The position numbers were made by a program, and so were the translations under genes. A stretch of DNA of 11,070 bases from JBGTBQ01 sp041749275 (GTDB lineage Bacteria; Acidobacteriota; Blastocatellia; Pyrinomonadales; Pyrinomonadaceae), in assembly GCA_041749275.1 (NCBI GenBank), contig JBGTBQ010000008.1:1-11070 (forward strand), in the 5' to 3' direction. How positions within the stretch are numbered: the first letter of the stretch is position 1; every line of letters begins with the position of its first letter. Positions 1 through 6,461 of the stretch are shown here, piece after piece. Under the pieces are notes generated by a model that saw only the letters and a list, made by a program, of their open reading frames with translations, did not search any database and was not told the DNA's origin.

Positions 1-29
1 GCTGGTCAGACAGCATTTATGGCGGTCTC

Positions 30-75
30 GGTATTTGGTGAACTCTGTTCGACAGGCAGAGTTCGTGCAAATACC
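30..75. repeat. Compound inverted repeat (two nested 8-base stems)
   Basis: The outer stem GGTATTTG (30-37) pairs perfectly with CAAATACC (68-75), and the inner stem GAACTCTG (40-47) with CAGAGTTC (57-64). The strands between the stems are gt and gtg, and the loop has 9 bases. It lies about 65 bases beyond the stop of the minus-strand operon, so it could stop transcription or protect the 3' end of that message. No T-run follows on either strand, so it is not a standard intrinsic terminator. It could instead be a dispersed intergenic repeat. Apart from a weak GCAAGG/CCTTGC pairing (78-83 with 106-111), I see nothing else in 1-139. Confidence 0.7.
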
Positions 76-139
76 CGGCAAGGTACTGGATCACTTATTC
101 TCCTGCCTTGCTCTCGCGGCTTAGTTGGATAAAGTCGAG

Positions 140-1165
140 TCAAAACAGCCTGATTAAAAACGGCGCTTCGGCCAGCACGTGCGCCATGGCGAGCGTGAAG
201 TACACGTCGCGCGTCGTGGCGTAATCGGCCCGGAAGCAGAGCCACAGGGCGAGCACCAGCACCACTCCGAAGATCAGCGCCGCTTTGACGGCGCGCGGCC
301 AGCCCTCTCGGTGAGCGGCGAGCGGGATTTTCTTCGTCTCGAAGACGCCCGCGCGCAGTCCGGCGAGCGGAATCAGCACGAGCCAGACGCCGTAATGAAT
401 CGTCTCCAGAAAAACGTGCGTCGCCACGAGCATGTGGCTGGAGACGCCCTGCAAAACGCCCGCGCCCGCGTGCTGCGTGATGCGCCATGCCAGCGCGTCC
501 TCGTCCGGCAAGTGGGGCGCGCTTGAAAGCTGGCCCCACATGAAAAGCAGTATCAACGGCAACGCAGCGAGGCACACGTGATAGGTGCTCCGCCAACTCG
601 GGCGCGTGCGCTTCAACTGGCGGTCGAGAAACCAGAGCGCGACGAGCGGGTGCAGATAGACCAGCGCCAGACTGAACCAGACCGGCGCGGCCCACGCGAA
701 GGCCGCCAACGCGAAGCCGACCGCGAACACAGGCGCGCCAATGCTCCGCCCGCGCTGCCGCCCGCGCAACCAGACGAGCGCGGAGACCCACATCAGAAAG
801 CCCGTGTTCCAGAGCGAGATGCCCACCGTCCACGCCGCTCCGTCCAGATACCAGCTCTGCCCCAACGAGTAGAGCAGCGCGTAGACGCTCGCGAAAAAGA
901 TGACGCCGCCGATGCCGACGGTGAAGAAGGTTTTCGACCTTCCCCAGCGGGCGGGCATCCGCGCGAGGAAGTAACGAAACTCCATCCAGTTGTGCGGGCC
1001 GGCGAAGAGGAAAACGGTGGCGATGGAAAGCTGAAGCGGCCACCAGCTAATCAGTAGGGCCGAGAGCAGACAAAAGGTCAGGAACGACAGCGCGAAGGAT
1101 GGCGCGAACAGGCGATGCCCGCGCCTCGCGGCGAAGAGATTCACGTTGCCGGTCAAGCTTTGCAC
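140..1165 (-). CDS. Polytopic membrane protein with three HxxxE motifs, function unknown
   Basis: I do not recognise the family of this 341-residue protein. It is very hydrophobic, with about nine or ten likely membrane segments (near residues 20-42, 44-62, 80-102, 111-133, 143-163, 164-180, 194-213, 244-270, 291-311 and 321-338). Histidines sit in or beside these segments, three with a glutamate four residues later: H58-E62 (HNWME), H250-E254 (HVFLE) and H329-E333 (HVLAE). H172-P and H257 are also near membrane segments. Such spacing would suit metal or heme binding inside the membrane, but that is inference. The start is a GTG, six bases after the stop of the upstream gene, with AGGAG about 14 bases before it. 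The two genes are therefore probably cotranscribed and may act together in the cell envelope. Confidence 0.8.
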   Translation of the reverse strand: MQSLTGNVNLFAARRGHRLFAPSFALSFLTFCLLSALLISWWPLQLSIATVFLFAGPHNWMEFRYFLARMPARWGRSKTFFTVGIGGVIFFASVYALLYSLGQSWYLDGAAWTVGISLWNTGFLMWVSALVWLRGRQRGRSIGAPVFAVGFALAAFAWAAPVWFSLALVYLHPLVALWFLDRQLKRTRPSWRSTYHVCLAALPLILLFMWGQLSSAPHLPDEDALAWRITQHAGAGVLQGVSSHMLVATHVFLETIHYGVWLVLIPLAGLRAGVFETKKIPLAAHREGWPRAVKAALIFGVVLVLALWLCFRADYATTRDVYFTLAMAHVLAEAPFLIRLF

Positions 1166-1171
1166 AGTGCT

Positions 1172-1822
1172 CTACTCGTCTCCTGTCCGTTCGCCCTTTG
1201 CCTTCGGCGGCAGGCGAAGGTCTATAAAATCAGCCGGGCCTTCGTCGCTGAACTCAACCTTTACCAAACCGGTGGCGCCGTAAGTGGTCGCTTCGGGAAT
1301 CAGAATCTTCGAGGTCAACGAGCGCGCGACGGGCGGCGGGCCGACGTTGGCATAGACGGTGGTCGCGACTGCGCCGCCGAGTGCCAGCACCGCGAGCACT
1401 GCCGCCACGCGCGGCGCCTTCTTGCCGGCCATGCGCGAACCCACGAACCACACGCCGCCGAGGACGAAAGAGAGCGACAGGCACAGCCCCGCGAACACGG
1501 TCTGCGTCGGCGTCAAATTGAAGCCGCGCGTGGCGGCGGCGACCTGTGAGTCGTCACCGTCGAGTTCCGCTTTCATTTGGAGCACCAAGCTGCGCGGGAT
1601 GATGAGCCGCGCCTCGGTCGCTGTCGAGTCCGGCGCAATACGCATTCTCGCCGTGATACTGTCCAACTTTTGAGGTGGCTTGGGCGGCTTCTTTCCAAGC
1701 AGCTCGTTGTTGCGCGACCGCCGGTTGTAATTGCGGTTGGGCGTGGCGATGTCCGCGAATACGGGGAGCGCCGTTATGAGCAGAAACGCGATCAGCGCAA
1801 AGATTCTGTAGCAGCTTTTCAT
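1172..1822 (-). CDS. Exported protein with two membrane spans, function unknown
   Basis: This is a 216-residue protein that I cannot place in a family. I chose the ATG at 1822 because GGAGG (1829-1833) lies six bases before it and because it yields a clean signal peptide: K2 and R6, a hydrophobic core at residues 7-19, and a probable cut after PVFA (residue 23). An ATG 33 bases upstream (1855) would bury this signal. Residues 24-105 should be periplasmic and include a basic, Pro-rich stretch at 30-52. Two hydrophobic spans follow (about 107-128 and 139-158), joined by the basic loop RMAGKKAPR, which favours a cytoplasmic loop and a periplasmic C-terminus (159-216). The C-terminal part looks like a small beta-rich segment. 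It is the first gene of the minus-strand operon, next to the HxxxE membrane protein. Confidence 0.8.
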   Translation of the reverse strand: MKSCYRIFALIAFLLITALPVFADIATPNRNYNRRSRNNELLGKKPPKPPQKLDSITARMRIAPDSTATEARLIIPRSLVLQMKAELDGDDSQVAAATRGFNLTPTQTVFAGLCLSLSFVLGGVWFVGSRMAGKKAPRVAAVLAVLALGGAVATTVYANVGPPPVARSLTSKILIPEATTYGATGLVKVEFSDEGPADFIDLRLPPKAKGERTGDE

Positions 1823-1853
1823 GTTTGACCTCCGTGGTTGGAAGAACGGACGC

Positions 1854-1883
1854 ATTATCCACTGCTTGCGAGAGAAGACTCAA
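1854..1883 (-). promoter_or_regulatory. Candidate sigma-70 type promoter of the minus-strand operon
   Basis: Read on the minus strand, TTGAGT (1883-1878) is followed after 18 bases by GATAAT (1859-1854). These match the -35 and -10 consensus at 4 and 5 of 6 positions. Transcription would start near 1847, leaving a short leader of about 25 bases that contains the GGAGG ribosome site of the first gene. Confidence 0.5.
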
Positions 1884-1916
1884 TAGAATTCAGCGAAGGC
1901 GAGGATGAAAAGCTTG

Positions 1917-1949
1917 CCGCCAGTGCGGCATTCTTCGCCGCTCTGGCGG
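1917..1949. repeat. Strong GC-rich hairpin in the divergent intergenic region
   Basis: CCGCCAG (1917-1923) pairs with CTGGCGG (1943-1949), and GCGGC (1925-1929) with GCCGC (1937-1941). One T-T mismatch separates the stems and the loop has 7 bases. No T-run follows. It sits between the two divergent candidate promoters, so it may insulate them or act as a binding site. The sequence does not say which. Confidence 0.55.
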
Positions 1950-1958
1950 TCAGTTTCT

Positions 1959-1973
1959 CGCCGATTATCGGCG
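1959..1973. promoter_or_regulatory. 15-base palindrome next to the regulator promoter, operator candidate
   Basis: CGCCGAT and ATCGGCG flank a single central T, giving perfect 7-1-7 symmetry. It ends 10 bases before the candidate -35 element at 1984, a typical place for a dimeric transcription factor to bind. The role is inferred from symmetry and position only. Confidence 0.4.
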
Positions 1974-1983
1974 GAAAATAATC

Positions 1984-2013
1984 TTGACGCGCTCTCGCAC
2001 GAGATGTTAGGTT
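1984..2013 (+). promoter_or_regulatory. Candidate promoter of the receiver-domain gene
   Basis: TTGACG (1984-1989) is followed after 18 bases by TAGGTT (2008-2013). A TG one base before the -10 element (2005-2006) makes it an extended -10. Transcription would begin near 2020, giving a leader of about 130 bases that includes the palindrome at 2078-2091. Confidence 0.45.
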
Positions 2014-2077
2014 TGAACGTGGTTTCTGGGCCGATAGGTTGCCCGAAGGCGCCGCACGCCTCGCCATTCCGTCGCTT

Positions 2078-2091
2078 AACGCATATGCGTT
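2078..2091. promoter_or_regulatory. Perfect 14-base palindrome upstream of the receiver-domain gene
   Basis: AACGCATATGCGTT reads identically on both strands. It lies about 60 to 75 bases before the start of the receiver-domain gene. As DNA it could be an operator site, perhaps for autoregulation. As RNA it would form only a weak hairpin. No binding protein can be named from the sequence. Confidence 0.4.
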
Positions 2092-2152
2092 TCGAATATC
2101 AAACCCCCTTGATGGATTGGCTCCCTTACATGAGGAGACATTTCTTTTGGTA

Positions 2153-3646
2153 ATGGGACGCCGGATTCTGCTTCTCGCGGACGATTCATCCGCCACGCAA
2201 AAAGTCGTCAGCCTGACCTTCGCCGACGAGGGCTTTGAGGTCGTCGCGGTCGGCGATGGCGACGAGGCCGCGCGGCGTCTGGAAGCCGGTCTCATGCCGG
2301 ACATCGTGCTGGCGGACGTTCTGATGCCCGGACTGACGGGCTACGAACTGTGCGAGCGCATCAAGGGCGACAGCCGTCTGCGGCACGTCCCCGTGATGCT
2401 GCTTGTCGGTTCGTTTGAACCTTTCAACGAAGCGGAGGCGCGCAGAGTCGGCGCGGACACTGTCTTGACCAAACCATTTCAATCCATACGCGAACTTATG
2501 AGCAAGGTCGGCTCTCTCCTCAGCGGCTCGAAGCCGGAGACCGAAACGGAGGCCGCGCACGACGAAGCGCCACGGCAACAGGACGCCGCGGCGTCTTTCG
2601 CCGATATTCAGATGGACGACGAGATGATCGAAGCGCGCCCGGCGGCGCACAACGAAGCGCCGGAAACGTTCGCCCCTGCTGCCCCTGAGTCAACGCCCTC
2701 GCCAAGCGCGGCCCAGCAGCCCGCAAATAATTCGTTCGACGACACAATCCGCGAGCCATACATGGCCGCCCCGCGCGGCATGGACGCGGAGCGCGAAGCG
2801 CAGGTCTTTACGGAAGCGCCGGCGCCGGTCGCCAATGTAGTGGTCGCGGAAGAGTCGCGCGTCGGGCAGCCCGCATTCGCCGCGCACCTCGCCGGGGCCG
2901 CCGACGCGGACGACACGCTGCTCGACCTTGATTTCGAGCCGCCTGCTACGACCAACGAGGCCGACGACTTTATCCTCGATCTTGGGGACGATGACCAGTT
3001 CACGCCCGCCATGCACCAAGCCGCGCCGGTTGAAGAGCCGCGGAGCGTGTGGGCTGAGGCCGCGCCAGTCGAAGCCTCCACGCCGGACGCGGCAGGCGCC
3101 TTCGCCGAGGCCGCGCATGGTGAAAGCGCGCCACTTTACGACGGCGAGGTCGCGGCGGAAGTGGTCGCGCAGGACGAGCCGCTGGAGTTCGGCGGCGAGA
3201 CGATGAGGGAAACGTCGAGCGCGCCGCGCGGTTTCGTCGAACCGGAGGTCGTGCCCGCCGCCGACACGTCGCCCGCAATCGTCGAAGCAGAGTTTGTGGA
3301 CGGCAGCGTCGAGGGTGATGTGGCGAAACCGCCGGTCTTCGATGCCGAGCCAATCGTCGAGGCCGAGCCAATCGTCGAGGCCGAACCAATCGGCGAGGCG
3401 GAAGCCGCGTCCGCGTTCCCGCCCGCCCCTTCGACCGGAGGCTTCGAGGTCATAGCCGCGCGCGCCGGAGTCGAAGAGGGAGTGCGTCCCGAACAACTCT
3501 CGGCAGAAGTGATTGACGCCATCGCTCGCCGCGTCGTCGAGATGATGTCCGACAAAGTCGTCCGCGAGATTGCGTGGGAGGTCGTGCCGGAACTCGCCGA
3601 GCTGCTCATCAAACAAAAGCTCGAAGAGGATGCGCGCAAGCAGTAA
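2153..3646 (+). CDS. Receiver-domain response regulator with long acidic linker and C-terminal helix
   Basis: This is a 497-residue protein. Residues 4-120 form a receiver domain: acid pair D10/D11, likely phosphoacceptor D55 in ADVLMPG, and K107 in the KPF motif. The usual Thr/Ser of strand beta4 appears replaced, since the segment reads LLVGSFEPF (residues 83-91). Residues of about 125-448 are acidic, Ala/Pro/Glu-rich, low in complexity and probably disordered. They hold three AEPIVE-type hexapeptides near residues 398-415. Residues 449-497 (from LSAEVIDAI) form a predicted amphipathic helical tail with IARRVVEMM and VVPELAELL. No DNA-binding or enzymatic domain is visible, so the tail probably binds a partner. 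I recall similar tails in regulators of Acidobacteria and Deltaproteobacteria, but have not checked. The ATG at 2153 begins the domain cleanly. An in-frame TTG at 2147 is better spaced (9 bases) from AGGAG (2133-2137). No histidine kinase lies nearby. Confidence 0.85.
   Translation: MGRRILLLADDSSATQKVVSLTFADEGFEVVAVGDGDEAARRLEAGLMPDIVLADVLMPGLTGYELCERIKGDSRLRHVPVMLLVGSFEPFNEAEARRVGADTVLTKPFQSIRELMSKVGSLLSGSKPETETEAAHDEAPRQQDAAASFADIQMDDEMIEARPAAHNEAPETFAPAAPESTPSPSAAQQPANNSFDDTIREPYMAAPRGMDAEREAQVFTEAPAPVANVVVAEESRVGQPAFAAHLAGAADADDTLLDLDFEPPATTNEADDFILDLGDDDQFTPAMHQAAPVEEPRSVWAEAAPVEASTPDAAGAFAEAAHGESAPLYDGEVAAEVVAQDEPLEFGGETMRETSSAPRGFVEPEVVPAADTSPAIVEAEFVDGSVEGDVAKPPVFDAEPIVEAEPIVEAEPIGEAEAASAFPPAPSTGGFEVIAARAGVEEGVRPEQLSAEVIDAIARRVVEMMSDKVVREIAWEVVPELAELLIKQKLEEDARKQ
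3344..3397 (+). repeat. Three tandem 18-base repeats inside the receiver-domain gene
   Basis: The unit GCCGAGCCAATCGTCGAG occurs twice exactly (3344-3361 and 3362-3379) and once with two changes (3380-3397). It keeps the reading frame and encodes AEP-I-V/G-E hexapeptides. Near identity at the DNA level suggests recent slippage or duplication in the linker, so copy number may vary between strains. Confidence 0.85.
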
Positions 3647-3656
3647 GTAAGAGAAG

Positions 3657-3677
3657 AGGCTCAAGGCTAGAGGCTAG
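3657..3677 (+). repeat. Heptad tandem repeat (AGGCTCA then two AGGCTAG)
   Basis: Units start at 3657, 3664 and 3671, exactly 7 bases apart, and a degenerate fourth unit (AGACTTA) starts at 3678. The last full unit merges into the left arm of the following hairpin. Short 7-base intergenic tandem repeats occur in several bacterial groups. Here the repeat begins 11 bases after the receiver-domain stop codon. Confidence 0.6.
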
Positions 3678-3729
3678 AGACTTAAAGGGGCTGTTGACAG
3701 CCTCAAGTCTCTCGCCTCTTTCCGCTTTT
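3669..3729 (+). terminator. Probable intrinsic terminator after the receiver-domain gene
   Basis: AGAGGC (3669-3674) and GAGACTT (3677-3683) pair with AAGTCTC (3705-3711) and GCCTCT (3714-3719), with a 2-base mismatch between the stems. An inner stem GGCTGT/ACAGCC (3689-3694 with 3697-3702) closes the loop. The tail TTCCGCTTTT (3720-3729) is an imperfect T-run. Position between two same-strand genes and 23 bases past the stop fits a terminator that separates the regulator from valS. Confidence 0.6.
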
Positions 3730-3740
3730 GACCATCGCTT

Positions 3741-3749
3741 TGTTAGTAT
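3741..3749 (+). promoter_or_regulatory. Candidate extended -10 promoter of valS, possibly giving a leaderless message
   Basis: TGT (3741-3743) directly precedes TAGTAT (3744-3749), an extended -10 arrangement. The expected transcription start, about 7 bases on, is 3756-3757, only 2-3 bases before the valS ATG at 3759. No Shine-Dalgarno sequence precedes that ATG, which fits a leaderless or nearly leaderless message. I see no convincing -35 element at the right spacing. Confidence 0.45.
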
Positions 3750-3758
3750 TGTCCGCGT

Positions 3759-6461
3759 ATGGAGATTCCGAAGACTTACGACCCGAAACAGGCCGAAGAG
3801 AGCCACTACGCGAACTGGGAGCGCGCCGGCTATTTCGCGCCGGAGATTAACAAAGACCCGTCAGCCCCTGTCTACTCAATCGCCATCCCGCCCCCGAACG
3901 TGACCGGCTCGCTCCACATGGGCCACGCCTTGCAGCACACGATGATGGACGTGCTCACGCGCCACAAGAGAATGTGCGGCTACCGCACGCTCTGGCTGCC
4001 GGGCACTGACCATGCGGGGATTTCGACGCAGCTCGTCGTCAGCCGCGAGTTGAAGAAAGAGAAGTTGACGCGGCACGATCTGGGACGCGAAAAATTCGTC
4101 GAGCGCGTGTGGCAATGGAAGGCCGAGTCGGGCGGGCAGATTACGCGGCAGATGCGGCGCGAGGGCGTGAGCGTGGACTGGTCGCGCGAGCGCTTTACGA
4201 TGGACGAGGGATTGTCGCGCGCCGTGCGCGAGGTCTTCGTGCGGCTCTACGAAGAAGGACACATCTACCGCGGCGCACGCATCGTCAACTGGTGCCCGAC
4301 CGACCAGACGGTGCTCTCGGATTTGGAAGTCGTCAAGGAGACGAAGAAGGACGGGAAGCTCTACTTTTTGCAATACCCGATCAAGACCGGCAACGGAAGC
4401 GAACGGCGTCTGACCGTGGCGACGACGCGGCCCGAAACGATGCTCGGCGATACGGCGGTCGCGGTCAATCCAAGCGATGAGCGTTACGGCGATTTAATCG
4501 GCGCGACCGTGATGTTGCCGCTTACGGGGCGCGAGATTCCCGTCATCGCCGACGATTACGTTGACCCCGCCTTCGGCACCGGCGCCGTGAAAATCACGCC
4601 CGCGCACGACCCGGCGGACTACGAGATGGGCGTGCGCCACGACCTCGCGCAGGTCTTCGTCATTGACCAGAACGCACGGATGACGGCGGACGCGGGCGCC
4701 GAATTCGTCGGACTCGACCGCTATGAGGCGCGCGAGCTGGTCGTCAAAAAATTTGAAGAGTTGGGGCTGCTCGAAAAGGTCGAGGATTACGAATTCGCCA
4801 TCTCGAAGTGCGAGCGTTGCAAGACGGTGATCGAGCCTCTCATCTCGACGCAATGGTTCGTCCGCATGGACGAGATGCGCGACATGGCGCTCAAGCTCCT
4901 CGGCGACGAAGGCAAGCCGCGCTTCATCCCCGACTCTTACGAGAAGGTCTATACAAACTGGCTGGAGAATTTGCGCGACTGGACAATCTCGCGCCAGCTC
5001 TGGTGGGGCCATCAGATTCCGGCGTGGTACGACGAAGAGGGCAACGTCTACGTCGCGCGCAACGAAGAGGAGGCGCGCGCCAAAGCCGGGACGGATAAAT
5101 TGACGCAAGACCCGGACGTGCTCGACACGTGGTTCTCTTCGGGGCTGTGGCCCTTCTCGACGCTGGGCTGGCCCGACGAGACGGCAGACCTCCGCGCGTT
5201 CTACCCGACTTCGGTGCTCGTCACCGCGCGCGACATCATTTTTTTGTGGGTGTCGCGGATGGTGATGATGGGGATGAAGTTTGTCGGCGAGCGGCCATTT
5301 GAAGACGTGTTCATCACCGGCACCGTGCTTGACCGCGCGGGACAGCGAATGTCGAAGTCGAAGAACAACGGCATTGACCCGCTCGACGTGTTCGACAAGT
5401 ACGGCGTGGACGCCACGCGACTGATGCTCGCCTCAATCGGCGGCACGGACACGCGCTGGAGCGACGCGCAGGTCGAGAGCTATCGCAACTTCGCTAACAA
5501 AATCTGGAACGCCGCGCGCTTCTGCCTCCTGAACTCGGAGGGCGCGACCGTAGGCAAAGGATTTGAGGGCGCTCCCGAAACTTGGGCGCTGCACGACCGC
5601 TGGATCATGTCGCGCCTGAATAAGACGGCGCGCGCCGTGGGCGAAGCGCTCGCCGATTATCAATTCCACGAGGCCGTCTACGCGCTTTACCATTTCTTCT
5701 GGGACGACTTCTGCGATTGGTACATCGAGCTGTCGAAGTCGGACGTGACCGCCGCCGCAGCCGGCCCCGCGCGCGACGCCGCGCGGAGCCGCGCCCTGAC
5801 CGTGCTCGAACAGGCGCTCCGTTTGCTCCATCCATTTATGCCATTCATCACTGAAGAAATATGGTTGCGCCTGCCCGGTGTCGGCGCCGGGTCGCTTCAT
5901 CCCGCTTATCACGGCGCGACGCCGACCGTGATGCTCGCCGCCTATCCGCAAGCCGACGAGAAACTGATTGATGAGCAGTCCGAGGCCGAGATGCAGTCGG
6001 TCATCGAACTCGTCTCGCGTGTCCGCAACATCCGCACGGAACTGAACGTCAAGCCGAGCGAGCCGGTGCGTGTCTTCGTCAGCGCGGGCGAGAATGGTCT
6101 GCAAAAAGTTTTCGGCGACAGCCTGCCGCAGATCATGCGGCTCGTGCGCGCGAGCGACGTGACGGTCTCCGGCGCGATGCCGGAGCTGCCGCGCGCGACG
6201 GCGCGACAGGCGCTCGCGGGCGGCGTCGAGATCGCCGTCCCGCTCGAAGGCTTGATTGACTTCACGCGCGAGACCGAGCGCATCGCGCGCGAGACCGAGA
6301 AGCTCACGAAGGAGCTTGAGAGGATCGAGGCGCAGCTCTCGAACCCGCAATTCGTCGAGCGCGCGCCCGCCGAGAAGGTCGAAGAATTACGGCAACGCGC
6401 CGCGGACATCGGGCAACGAACAAACGCGCTCAAACAGATGTCGGAGGCGCTCAAATCATGA
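3759..6461 (+). CDS. valS: Valyl-tRNA synthetase
   Basis: ValRS attaches valine to tRNA-Val in the cytoplasm using ATP and hydrolyses mischarged Thr-tRNA. The 900-residue length fits a full class I bacterial enzyme. Motifs appear in order: the N-terminal IPKTYDP and W20; the HIGH-type HMGH at residues 53-56 inside PPPNVTGSLHMGHAL; the editing-domain TTRPETMLGDT at 222-232; FGTGAVKITPAHD further on; a CERC pair (C351, C354) before VIEPLISTQWFV; the KMSKS loop as RMSKS at 530-534; an anticodon-binding region with DWYIELSK; and a C-terminal coiled-coil arm (about 832-900) rich in Glu and Arg. The R in RMSKS is a conservative change. No key motif is missing. The final TGA overlaps the nadC start by four bases (ATGA), so translation of the two is probably coupled. 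Confidence 0.97.
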   Translation: MEIPKTYDPKQAEESHYANWERAGYFAPEINKDPSAPVYSIAIPPPNVTGSLHMGHALQHTMMDVLTRHKRMCGYRTLWLPGTDHAGISTQLVVSRELKKEKLTRHDLGREKFVERVWQWKAESGGQITRQMRREGVSVDWSRERFTMDEGLSRAVREVFVRLYEEGHIYRGARIVNWCPTDQTVLSDLEVVKETKKDGKLYFLQYPIKTGNGSERRLTVATTRPETMLGDTAVAVNPSDERYGDLIGATVMLPLTGREIPVIADDYVDPAFGTGAVKITPAHDPADYEMGVRHDLAQVFVIDQNARMTADAGAEFVGLDRYEARELVVKKFEELGLLEKVEDYEFAISKCERCKTVIEPLISTQWFVRMDEMRDMALKLLGDEGKPRFIPDSYEKVYTNWLENLRDWTISRQLWWGHQIPAWYDEEGNVYVARNEEEARAKAGTDKLTQDPDVLDTWFSSGLWPFSTLGWPDETADLRAFYPTSVLVTARDIIFLWVSRMVMMGMKFVGERPFEDVFITGTVLDRAGQRMSKSKNNGIDPLDVFDKYGVDATRLMLASIGGTDTRWSDAQVESYRNFANKIWNAARFCLLNSEGATVGKGFEGAPETWALHDRWIMSRLNKTARAVGEALADYQFHEAVYALYHFFWDDFCDWYIELSKSDVTAAAAGPARDAARSRALTVLEQALRLLHPFMPFITEEIWLRLPGVGAGSLHPAYHGATPTVMLAAYPQADEKLIDEQSEAEMQSVIELVSRVRNIRTELNVKPSEPVRVFVSAGENGLQKVFGDSLPQIMRLVRASDVTVSGAMPELPRATARQALAGGVEIAVPLEGLIDFTRETERIARETEKLTKELERIEAQLSNPQFVERAPAEKVEELRQRAADIGQRTNALKQMSEALKS

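Noticed and set aside
30..75. Integron attC site
   Set aside because: The hairpin lacks the expected R-box core sequences, and no integrase or cassette array is present.
6..1043. 345-residue minus-strand frame overlapping the membrane-protein gene
   Set aside because: It is extremely Arg/Ala-rich. The competing frame has proper membrane segments and a tight operon spacing.
2039..2152. N-terminal extension of the receiver-domain gene from a TTG at 2039
   Set aside because: The 38 extra residues lack family character, start within the likely leader and have no ribosome site. The receiver domain begins right after the ATG at 2153.
2690..3664. Long antisense open frame of 324 residues opposite the receiver-domain gene
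   Set aside because: It is the shadow of the GC-rich linker. Its translation is Arg/Gly-rich with no domain, while the plus frame has a clear receiver domain.
3694..3722. TTGACA at 3694-3699 as the -35 element of the valS promoter
   Set aside because: It lies in the loop and inner stem of the terminator hairpin, no -10 element follows at 16-18 bases, and it is too far from the TAGTAT at 3744.
5433..6350. Long antisense open frame opposite the 3' part of valS
   Set aside because: The plus strand encodes continuous ValRS motifs through this region. The antisense frame is Arg/His/Ala-rich and matches nothing.
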